From contig JAQGKB010000018.1 of the NCBI GenBank assembly GCA_028290345.1, forward strand, positions 1 to 5,522: DNA of 5,522 nt, written 5' to 3'. The stretch comes from Hyphomicrobiales bacterium. GTDB lineage: Bacteria; Pseudomonadota; Alphaproteobacteria; Rhizobiales; Devosiaceae. The notes under the pieces were generated by a model. The model did no database searches and had not been told where the DNA came from. It saw nothing but the letters and a program-made list of their open reading frames with translations. This document shows positions 1 to 5,522 of the stretch, piece by piece. How positions within the stretch are numbered: the stretch's first letter is position 1; each line of letters begins with the position of its first letter. Made by a program: the position numbers and the translations under genes.

Positions 1-5
1 GACAC

Positions 6-1049
6 TTGACTGAGCGGGTAAATCTCGCGGATGTGGCCCGCCTGGCTGGCGTCTCCAAGACGTCGGCTTCGATGGCGCTTGCCGACAGTTCTCGTGTCGC
101 CGCCGAGACGAAACTGCGGGTGAGAAAGGCGGCGCGCGAGCTGGGATATGTCCCGCATTTCGCCGCCAGCGCACTGCGTTCGCAGCGTGCCGACACGATT
201 GCGGTGGTGCTGCCGCATGTTTCGCAACACGTGTTTTCCCATCCGGTGTTCATCGATCTGCTCGAAGGCATTTCCACCGCCGCCAACGACTTCGACCTTT
301 CCGTGCTGCTCTCGACGGCGCGTTCTGCCGAAGACGAGTCGTCGGCCTATTCGCGCATCATTCGTGGCCGCCAGGCGGCGGGGGTGATCGTTGCGGCTGC
401 CTCGGTTCACGACGTCAATCCTGGCCAGATTCAGGACGCCGGTTACCCCGTCGTCGTCGTCGGCCGCATGCCCCGGTCCAGCGAGGTGGCAAGCGTTGGC
501 ATCAACGATATCGGTGGTGCCAAGGCGGTCATCCGCCATCTAATCGAAACGCACGGCACAAAGCGTGTCGGCCACGTCTCCGGCCCCCTCGATCACCAGT
601 CCTCGATCGACAAGCGAGACGGCTATGTGGCTGCCCTTGCCGAGGCGGGGCTTTCGATCGACCCGAGGCTGTTTTTCGAGGGCAATTACGAAGAGGCGTC
701 CGGCCGCAAGGCGGCGCTTGCGTTGCAGCCGCATTTGCAGCCGGGCGACGCGATGTTTTTTGCTAATGACCAGATGGCCATCGGCGCGATCGAGGAATGG
801 CGCCAGGCCGGTATCCGCGTCCCCCGGGACGTACTGGTTGTCGCCTACGACAACCATCCGATGTCGCGGCATGCGTCGCCGCCGCTTACGACGGTCGGTG
901 CCGACATGGTTGGGGTCGGGGAGACTGCGTTGAAACAACTCAACCGATTAATTCGCGGCGAGACCAATCTCTCGGCGATCGAGTTTCCAACCAATCTTAT
1001 CGTCCGCCAGTCGTGCGGCTGTCCCAGTGAGGGCGGCGCGCGCAGCTAA
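6..1049 (+). CDS. LacI-family transcriptional regulator (start possibly upstream of window)
   Basis: This is a DNA-binding regulator that probably controls the sugar-uptake genes directly downstream. Residues 7-25 (LADVARLAGVSKTSASMAL) form the LacI-type helix-turn-helix. By alignment with E. coli LacI, K18, T19 and M23 take the operator-reading positions Y17, Q18 and R22, and L57 in the hinge stretch (FAASALRSQ, 52-60) matches the hinge leucine L56 that inserts into the operator. Residues from about 64 to 340 form the periplasmic-binding-protein-like effector domain, ending in the family-typical LIVRQSCG (331-338). The 347-aa length is normal for the family. The start used is TTG at position 6, which gives the usual short lead before the helix-turn-helix. 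No stop lies between it and the window edge, so an upstream ATG is possible, and any ribosome-binding site is out of view. The effector is probably the imported sugar or a product of it (inference). Whether it represses or activates cannot be told. Confidence 0.93.
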   Translation: MTERVNLADVARLAGVSKTSASMALADSSRVAAETKLRVRKAARELGYVPHFAASALRSQRADTIAVVLPHVSQHVFSHPVFIDLLEGISTAANDFDLSVLLSTARSAEDESSAYSRIIRGRQAAGVIVAAASVHDVNPGQIQDAGYPVVVVGRMPRSSEVASVGINDIGGAKAVIRHLIETHGTKRVGHVSGPLDHQSSIDKRDGYVAALAEAGLSIDPRLFFEGNYEEASGRKAALALQPHLQPGDAMFFANDQMAIGAIEEWRQAGIRVPRDVLVVAYDNHPMSRHASPPLTTVGADMVGVGETALKQLNRLIRGETNLSAIEFPTNLIVRQSCGCPSEGGARS

Positions 1050-1086
1050 GCGGACCACGATCCCGGTACAAAACAACAATTCCGGT

Positions 1087-1093
1087 GGAGGAG
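1087..1093 (+). promoter_or_regulatory. Shine-Dalgarno site of the binding-protein gene
   Basis: GGAGGAG lies six bases before the ATG at 1100, a near-ideal ribosome-binding site. It decides the start: an in-frame GTG at 1085 would overlap this site and add five residues (MEEKP) ahead of a standard signal peptide, so ATG 1100 is chosen. It is the strongest such site in the window, as expected for the component needed in greatest amount. Confidence 0.88.
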
Positions 1094-1099
1094 AAGCCC

Positions 1100-2329
1100 A
1101 TGAAGACGAAGACATTGTTGGCGGCACTTGCCGCAAGCTCGATGCTGGCCATCGGGCTTGCGGGCCATGCGCTCGCCGCGCCCGTGACGCTCACCTATTG
1201 GAGCGGTTTCACCGGTGGTGACAAGCAGGCCTATCTTGACCTGATCAAGAAGTTCAACGACACGCATCCGGACATCCAGGTCGACTATCAACTGCAGCCC
1301 TGGGACTCGATCGCCCAGAAGCTGCCGACCGCTATCATTTCCGGCTCCGGCCCCGACCTCGCGACGCCCGATTACAACGTCGCGACGATCCAGCAATATG
1401 TCGCCAACGGGCTGGCCTTGCCGCTCGATGACCTGATCCCCCAGGTGGGGCAAGGCGTGCTGCCGCAGGCGGTGATCGATTCCTTCTCGGTGGGCGGCAA
1501 GCTCTACGCTGCCCCGGCCAACTACGCGACGCTGCTGCTCTACTATAACAAGGACATGCTCAAGACGGGCGGCATTGCCGCACCGCCCAAGACCATGGCC
1601 GAGTTGCAGGACTATGCGGTGAAGCTGTCGAGCGGCCAGGGCCAGTACGGCATCGCGCTCGCCGACAACGCGACCATCCAGATGTGGCCGGTACTGATCT
1701 GGTCCGACGGCGGCGATCTCATCGCCAACAAGTGCTCAGCGCTGGCCGATCCGAAGACCATCGCGACGGTGGAGAAGTGGTCAGGCCTGATCCGCGACAA
1801 GAAGATCAGCCCGGTGGGCTCGACCGGGCAGGACGCCGACAACCTCTTCGCCGCCGGCAAGGCGGCGTTCGAGATCAATGGTCCCTGGGCCGCTGGGCAG
1901 TACAAGTCGGCCGGCGTGAACTTTGGCGTCGCGCCCGTCCCGGTGGGCGATTCCGGCAAGCCCGTGACCTTGGCGAGCACGGTGCCGACAATCGTCTCGT
2001 CCAAGACGCAGCACCCCAAGGAAGCGCAGATATTCCTCGCCTGGTGGCTGAGCAAGGATACGCAGGTGCAGCTCTCGACTGCTGCCGCCTACGCGCCGAG
2101 CCGCAATGACATGGGCAATGATCCCTCGATCACCTCGAACCCGACCGTTGCGGCGTTCGCGGCCCAGGTACCCTATGCCCGACTCTACCTGCCGACCGAA
2201 AAGGATTTTGCCAAGATCGATACCGGCATCTTCATTCCCGCGATCCAGAGCGCCGAGCAGAACGGCAATGCCGCCGAGGCGCTGAAGGCTGCAAACGACC
2301 AGCTCAACCAATTGCTCGGCTGCCCGTAA
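1100..2329 (+). CDS. ABC transporter sugar-binding protein (extracellular solute-binding protein family 1)
   Basis: This periplasmic receptor captures a carbohydrate and delivers it to the two permeases encoded next. Residues 1-26 are a Sec signal peptide: K2 and K4, a hydrophobic core, then HALA before a likely signal peptidase I cut at A26/A27. There is no lipobox cysteine, so the mature protein should be soluble in the periplasm. The mature part has UgpB/MalE-like (COG1653) features: LTYWSGF near 31-37, a KKFNDTHPDIQV helix-strand unit (50-61), GSGPDL (82-87), LLLYYNKDML (145-154) followed by PPKTMAEL (162-169), and the LFAAGKAAFEINGPW region (249-263), where the last Trp is often part of the sugar site. 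The length of 409 aa is normal. Two cysteines, C212 and C408, are the only ones in the protein and could form a disulfide. The substrate is not deducible from sequence alone; context suggests a plant-derived arabinose-containing oligosaccharide or glycoside. Confidence 0.95.
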   Translation: MKTKTLLAALAASSMLAIGLAGHALAAPVTLTYWSGFTGGDKQAYLDLIKKFNDTHPDIQVDYQLQPWDSIAQKLPTAIISGSGPDLATPDYNVATIQQYVANGLALPLDDLIPQVGQGVLPQAVIDSFSVGGKLYAAPANYATLLLYYNKDMLKTGGIAAPPKTMAELQDYAVKLSSGQGQYGIALADNATIQMWPVLIWSDGGDLIANKCSALADPKTIATVEKWSGLIRDKKISPVGSTGQDADNLFAAGKAAFEINGPWAAGQYKSAGVNFGVAPVPVGDSGKPVTLASTVPTIVSSKTQHPKEAQIFLAWWLSKDTQVQLSTAAAYAPSRNDMGNDPSITSNPTVAAFAAQVPYARLYLPTEKDFAKIDTGIFIPAIQSAEQNGNAAEALKAANDQLNQLLGCP

Positions 2330-2342
2330 GCGAGGCGACAAC

Positions 2343-2372
2343 GCAGGCGCCGGACCTCGAGCCGGCGCCTGC
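2343..2372 (+). other. Perfect GC-rich intergenic hairpin (mRNA stabiliser or attenuator candidate)
   Basis: Bases 2343-2353 (GCAGGCGCCGG) pair perfectly with 2362-2372 (CCGGCGCCTGC), giving an 11-bp stem with ten G-C pairs and an 8-base loop (ACCTCGAG). It begins 13 bases after the binding-protein stop codon and ends seven bases before the permease Shine-Dalgarno. No T-run follows, so it is not a standard intrinsic terminator. In other binding-protein operons (such as malE-malF) a hairpin at this place protects the upstream mRNA from 3' exonucleases, raising the binding protein above the permeases; the same role is inferred here. Confidence 0.8.
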
Positions 2373-2379
2373 TACTCCC

Positions 2380-2383
2380 GGAG
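2380..2383 (+). promoter_or_regulatory. Shine-Dalgarno site of the first permease gene
   Basis: GGAG sits six bases upstream of the ATG at 2390 and supports that start. It is weaker than the site of the binding-protein gene, which fits lower permease synthesis. Confidence 0.65.
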
Positions 2384-2389
2384 CCCACC

Positions 2390-3289
2390 ATGATTGTCGC
2401 CACGATAGAACGTCCGCAGCGCCGCTGGGCGCACTCCAGGAGTGGCCCCCTGTTCCTGCTGCCGAGCGCGCTCATCATCGCCACCTTCGTTCTCTATCCC
2501 ATCGCGCAGTCGCTGTGGATGAGCCTGCATGACTGGTCGATGTTCCAGGTCACGCATCCCTTCGTCGGCCTTGCCAACTATGCCGAGCTGATCCGCGATC
2601 GGCGCTTCTGGAACGCACTGCTCAACACCATCGTCTTCACCGTCGCCACCGTGCCGGTGCAGGTGATCGTTGGGCTGTTGCTCGCCATCGCGCTGTCGCG
2701 CTCGAGGTGGTGGGCAGTGTTCCTGCGCTCTGTCTACTTCTTCCCGGTGATCAGCTCGTTTGCGACCATGGCGATCGTCTGGCGTTTCCTGCTGTCCGCC
2801 GATGTCGGACCTACGGCGTCGTGGCTGCGCGCGCTGGGGATCACCCCGCTCGACTGGCTGCACTCCACAGTATGGGCGCTGCCCGCGATCATCATGGTGG
2901 GCCTGTGGAAGAATATTGGCTTCACCATGGTGATCCTGCTCGCCGCGCTTCAGGACGTGCCCGAAAGCCTCACCGAGGCGGCGGTGCTCGATGGCGCGAC
3001 GCGGTGGCAGCGTTTCATCCATGTCACCATCCCCTCGATCCGCCATGCCCTGCTGTTCACCAGCGTCATCGCGGTCATCGCGTCCCTTCAAGTGTTTGAC
3101 CAGGTCTATGTGATGACACGCGGCGGGCCGCTGTTCCACACCGAGACATTGGTGACCTACATGTACGAGCAGGGCTTCACTGAGTATCGCTCGGGCTATG
3201 CGGCGGCCATCGCCTGGGTGCTGTTCGTCCTCATCATGCTGGTGTCGATCGTCCAGCTCCGCCTGTTCCGGTACGCCGATGTCGACTGA
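2390..3289 (+). CDS. Sugar ABC transporter permease, MalF/UgpA type
   Basis: This inner-membrane subunit forms one half of the translocation channel and pairs with the permease encoded next. The 299-aa protein has six likely membrane segments, near residues 20-42, 78-102, 110-133, 160-185, 217-236 and 272-292. A basic N-terminal stretch (RRWAHSR, 11-17) precedes the first, giving a cytoplasmic N-terminus. The cytoplasmic EAA loop that docks on the ATPase is intact: E196-A-A-V-L-D-G202, followed by IP at 214-215. The block VFDQVYVMTRGGP (235-247) is characteristic of the UgpA/MalF branch of binding-protein-dependent permeases (COG1175). It lacks the large extra periplasmic domain of enteric MalF, as is usual for this subfamily. 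It lies 60 bp behind the binding-protein gene and its last 11 bases overlap the next gene. Confidence 0.95.
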   Translation: MIVATIERPQRRWAHSRSGPLFLLPSALIIATFVLYPIAQSLWMSLHDWSMFQVTHPFVGLANYAELIRDRRFWNALLNTIVFTVATVPVQVIVGLLLAIALSRSRWWAVFLRSVYFFPVISSFATMAIVWRFLLSADVGPTASWLRALGITPLDWLHSTVWALPAIIMVGLWKNIGFTMVILLAALQDVPESLTEAAVLDGATRWQRFIHVTIPSIRHALLFTSVIAVIASLQVFDQVYVMTRGGPLFHTETLVTYMYEQGFTEYRSGYAAAIAWVLFVLIMLVSIVQLRLFRYADVD

Positions 3290-4142
3290 ACCCCTCCCGC
3301 CCTATCTTGCGGCCGAGCAGACGGTGCTGAGCCGGCTTCTGGCGATCGCCGCCGGCCTGCTGGTGCTGTTGCTCGCGGCCTTCACAGTGTTCCCGTTTGT
3401 CTGGATGTTGCTGACATCGCTCCGCACGCAGCAGGAGATCTTCTCGAACCCCGGCAACCTGATACCCGCCTCGTTCAACCTCGATGCCTATGTGAAGATC
3501 TGGAGCGAATTGCCGTTCGCGCGGCTGTTCGTCAACTCGATCGTCTTCGCGGGCGGTGCCACGCTGATTTCCCTGCTGTTTGACTCGCTCGCCGCCTATG
3601 CGCTGTCGCGCCTCGATTTTCCGGGCCGCACGCTCGCCTTCTACATCGTGCTGGCGACGCTGATGGTGCCCTACCAGATCACCCTGATCCCGGTGTTCCA
3701 GACCGTGTTCGACTTCCACTGGCTAAATACTTATCAGGGCCTGATCGTGCCCCGCGCCACCAGTGCCTTCGGCATTTTCCTGCTGCGGCAGTTCTTCGTC
3801 ACCGTGCCGCGCGACCTCGATGCCGCGGCGCGGCTCGACGGCGCCGGCGAGTTCCGCATCTACTGGTCGATCATGCTGCCGCTGGCCCGCCCCGCACTGG
3901 CGACACTGGCGGTGTTCCACTTCATGTACAACTGGAACGACTTTCTCTGGCCACTGGTCATCACCAGCTCGGCCGACATGCGCACCCTTCCGGCAGGGCT
4001 GACGCTGTTTTCGGGGCAATTCGTCGTCGAACACGCCGTGCTGATGGCGGGCGCCACGATAAGCCTTACCCCGCTCGCCCTCGCCTTCTTTTTCGCCCAA
4101 CGCTACTTCGTGCAGGGCATCGCCACGACTGGAATCAAATAG
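3279..4142 (+). CDS. Sugar ABC transporter permease, MalG/UgpE type
   Basis: This is the second inner-membrane channel subunit, partner of the preceding permease. It has 287 aa with likely membrane segments near residues 18-46, 84-109, 119-141, 152-173, 203-225 and 254-276. The ATPase-docking loop is the stretch DLDAAARLDGAGEF (179-192), with MLP at 199-201; the first Glu of the classical EAA triplet is replaced by Ala182. The NWNDFLWPL motif (218-226) and the FVQGIATTGIK end are typical of the MalG/UgpE branch (COG0395). The start is ATG 3279, overlapping the preceding gene by 11 bp; a longer in-frame reading back to 3198 would add a Ser/Cys-rich stretch that only shadows the first permease. 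No clear Shine-Dalgarno precedes 3279, so translation is probably coupled to the upstream gene. Confidence 0.94.
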   Translation: MSTEPLPPYLAAEQTVLSRLLAIAAGLLVLLLAAFTVFPFVWMLLTSLRTQQEIFSNPGNLIPASFNLDAYVKIWSELPFARLFVNSIVFAGGATLISLLFDSLAAYALSRLDFPGRTLAFYIVLATLMVPYQITLIPVFQTVFDFHWLNTYQGLIVPRATSAFGIFLLRQFFVTVPRDLDAAARLDGAGEFRIYWSIMLPLARPALATLAVFHFMYNWNDFLWPLVITSSADMRTLPAGLTLFSGQFVVEHAVLMAGATISLTPLALAFFFAQRYFVQGIATTGIK

Positions 4143-5465
4143 ATGACGGACCGACCGCCCTTCGACGCACCTTTCATCTGGGCCGTCGGCATCGAGGATA
4201 CCAATGTCGGCTGGCCGCTCGCCGGCTCGCCCGGCGGGCTCGATGAGTTCGCGCTCACCCGCCACTATGAGTATTGGCGCGAGGATCTGGCGCTCGCCGC
4301 CTCGATCGGCGCCAAGTCGATCCGCTACGGCTTCCCCTGGTACCGCATCAACCCGGCACCCGGCCAATGGGACTGGAGCTGGACCGACGAGGTGGTGACC
4401 GAAGCTAATCGGCTGGGCCTCGGCCTGATCATCGATCTCGTCCATTACGGTACGCCGACCTGGCTGAAGGGCTCGTTCACCGACTCCGCCTATCCTGATG
4501 CGATGGCCGATTATGCCGGCGCCGTGGCGGGACGCTACAAGGGACGCGTGCCCGGCATCACGCCGCTCAACGAACCACTGGTGACGGCGTCCTTTGTCGG
4601 CCTGCGCGGCATCTGGCCGCCGCACGAAACTGGCGAAATCGGCTGGTCGCGCGTCGTTGTGTCGCTAGCCGAAGGCATCCAGCGAAGCATCCACGCTATA
4701 CGGGCCGCGGCGCCGGAAATGCAGATTGTGCATGTCGAAGCGACGCATGTGTGGACATCGGAAGCCGGTCTCGATGCGGAACAGCTGCTGCTTGACCGCA
4801 AGAACTACTTGCCGACCGACCTCGTGCTGGGCCGCGTCTCGCCGGGTCACGAGCTCCATGGCTGGCTGATCGGCAACGGCACTGCCTCAGGGCGGCTGGA
4901 TGCGCTCGTCAGTGGCGCGGCGACACCCGACGTCATCGGCGTCAATTACTACCCCGAGTTGTCGGCACGGCAGTTGGCGCACTACGAGGACAAGATCGTG
5001 GGCGTCACATTCAACGCCTGGACGGATGGACTGAGGTCGATCATCGGCGGCTTCGTCGATCGCTACAGCCTGCCGATCCTGGTCTCCGAGACGGCAGTGG
5101 AAGGCAATGACGACCACCGGGTAAACTGGCTCAATGCCGTCGTCGGGCTGATCCACACCATGCGGGCAGAGGGCGTGCCGGTACTCGGACTGGTCTGGTG
5201 GCCGCTATTCGATTTCGTCGACTGGAGCTTTGCTACCGGCGACCAGGTGATCGAGGAATTCTACTCGGTCATCGATGGCAAGGTTTCGCCGATTTTTCCG
5301 CCCAGCCGGGGGGCTGGAATCGATGCCTATTTCCGCCGCATGGGCCTATGGAAGCTGGTCGCCGACGGTGCCGACATCCGGCGCGTTACGACGCCGGCGG
5401 CCAGTGCCTTTCGCGATCACGCGCTCGCGAAGACGCCGTCCGCAAATCTAGGGAACGAACCATGA
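4143..5465 (+). CDS. GH1-like (clan GH-A) family glycoside hydrolase, probably cytoplasmic
   Basis: This is a predicted retaining glycosidase acting on sugars brought in by the transporter. It has 440 aa and no signal peptide. The (beta/alpha)8 landmarks occur in GH1 order: FIWAVGIEDTN (11-21, replacing the GH1 N-terminal glycone-binding strand), RYGFPWYRINP (61-71), DLVHYGTPTWL (98-108), TPLNEP (140-145) with E144 as likely acid/base, DVIGVNYY (263-270), ILVSET (312-317) with E316 as likely nucleophile, and LVWWPLFDFVDWS (350-362), matching the GH1 stretch before the sugar-binding E-W pair. Here that pair is D360-W361, and the N-terminal Gln and the TENG motif are absent, so glycone specificity probably differs from standard beta-glucosidases. 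Its ATG directly follows the permease stop, with only a weak TGGA (4130-4133) upstream, so translation is probably coupled. Substrate unknown; a beta-glycoside or an arabinoside is plausible. The fold is well supported, the specificity is not. Confidence 0.85.
   Translation: MTDRPPFDAPFIWAVGIEDTNVGWPLAGSPGGLDEFALTRHYEYWREDLALAASIGAKSIRYGFPWYRINPAPGQWDWSWTDEVVTEANRLGLGLIIDLVHYGTPTWLKGSFTDSAYPDAMADYAGAVAGRYKGRVPGITPLNEPLVTASFVGLRGIWPPHETGEIGWSRVVVSLAEGIQRSIHAIRAAAPEMQIVHVEATHVWTSEAGLDAEQLLLDRKNYLPTDLVLGRVSPGHELHGWLIGNGTASGRLDALVSGAATPDVIGVNYYPELSARQLAHYEDKIVGVTFNAWTDGLRSIIGGFVDRYSLPILVSETAVEGNDDHRVNWLNAVVGLIHTMRAEGVPVLGLVWWPLFDFVDWSFATGDQVIEEFYSVIDGKVSPIFPPSRGAGIDAYFRRMGLWKLVADGADIRRVTTPAASAFRDHALAKTPSANLGNEP
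5450..5454 (+). promoter_or_regulatory. Shine-Dalgarno site of the downstream glycosidase gene
   Basis: AGGGA lies seven bases before the ATG at 5462, inside the last codons of the preceding glycosidase gene. It supports reading 5462 as a true start, with the overlap adding translational coupling. Confidence 0.65.
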
Positions 5466-5522
5466 TTGAGGCGCGTATCGTCGTCGACCGTGATTTCGAA
5501 ATCGGCGAGATCGACCGGCGGC
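5462..5522 (+). CDS. N-terminus of a probable GH51 alpha-L-arabinofuranosidase (cut by window end)
   Basis: Only 20 codons are visible. The start ATG shares bases with the stop of the preceding gene (ATGA, 4-bp overlap). The peptide contains ARIVVDRDFEIGEIDRR, which fits from memory the opening strand of GH51 alpha-L-arabinofuranosidases (pattern close to A-x-I-x-hydrophobic-D-x-x-F-x-I-G-x-I-D-x-R, normally followed by a G-S-F-x-E-H motif now out of view). There is no signal peptide, which fits the usual cytoplasmic place of GH51 enzymes; these remove terminal alpha-L-arabinofuranosyl groups from oligosaccharides. The call rests on a short stretch, so it is a probable assignment only, but a sugar-processing enzyme also fits the operon. 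It is the main clue to the substrate of the whole cluster. Confidence 0.68.
   Translation, partial: MIEARIVVDRDFEIGEIDRR

Noticed and set aside
6..11. TTGACT at the window start as a promoter -35 element
   Set aside because: The hexamer 17 bases further on (GGATGT) is not a -10 box, and the bases are better explained as the start of the regulator coding region.
929..944. Inverted repeat GTTGA-(6)-TCAAC within the regulator gene, next to a TTGAAA that resembles a -35 box
   Set aside because: It is short, lies in well-conserved coding sequence, lacks the central CG of LacI-type operators, and no -10 box sits at the right spacing.
2343..2380. Intrinsic terminator after the binding-protein gene
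   Set aside because: The stem is strong, but it is followed by TACTCCCGG and not a T-run, and the permease genes that depend on the same transcript follow at once.
2372..3139. Minus-strand open frame of about 255 codons opposite the first permease
   Set aside because: The product is a charged, His/Arg/Asp-rich mirror of the permease codons with no recognisable motif.
3198..3278. In-frame N-terminal extension of the second permease
   Set aside because: It would overlap the first permease by 92 bp and add a Ser/Cys-rich peptide unlike any permease leader; ATG 3279 gives the standard family length.
3723..4625. Long open frame on the minus strand (about 300 codons) spanning the second permease and the glycosidase
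   Set aside because: It lies antisense to two well-supported genes, crosses their junction and shows only a low-complexity Arg/Gly/Glu-rich product with no domain. It is expected from GC-rich codon use.

Overview
The window reads as one forward-strand carbohydrate uptake and catabolism cluster. It is GC-rich and almost wholly coding, with no RNA genes, insertion sequences or CRISPR repeats visible. The solute-binding protein has a plain Sec signal peptide rather than a lipobox, which argues for a Gram-negative host. Together with the GC-rich codon use and the gene style this suggests an alphaproteobacterium, probably Hyphomicrobiales/Rhizobiales (Devosia- or Rhizobium-like). That placement is inference; no marker gene is present.

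Layout: (1) 6-1049, a LacI-family regulator whose start may lie at or just before the window edge; (2) 1100-2329, a periplasmic sugar-binding protein; (3) a strong GC-rich hairpin at 2343-2372 in the 60-bp gap; (4) 2390-3289 and 3279-4142, two inner-membrane permeases of the MalF/MalG type that overlap by 11 bp; (5) 4143-5465, a cytoplasmic clan GH-A glycosidase distantly like GH1, starting on the base after the previous stop codon; (6) from 5462 to the edge, the first 20 codons of a gene whose N-terminus resembles GH51 alpha-L-arabinofuranosidase, joined to the previous gene by an ATGA overlap.

Proposed working: the binding protein captures an oligosaccharide or glycoside in the periplasm, the two permeases import it, and two cytoplasmic glycosidases break it down under control of the LacI-type regulator. 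The GH51-like start points to an arabinofuranose-containing substrate (for example arabino-oligosaccharides or arabinosylated glucosides), but the ligand cannot be read from the sequence. No ABC ATPase gene is present here; it must lie further downstream or be a shared MsmK/UgpC-type subunit. This is mostly a familiar type of locus. The least ordinary part is the divergent glycosidase, which keeps both catalytic glutamates but has lost the usual GH1 sugar-recognition residues.
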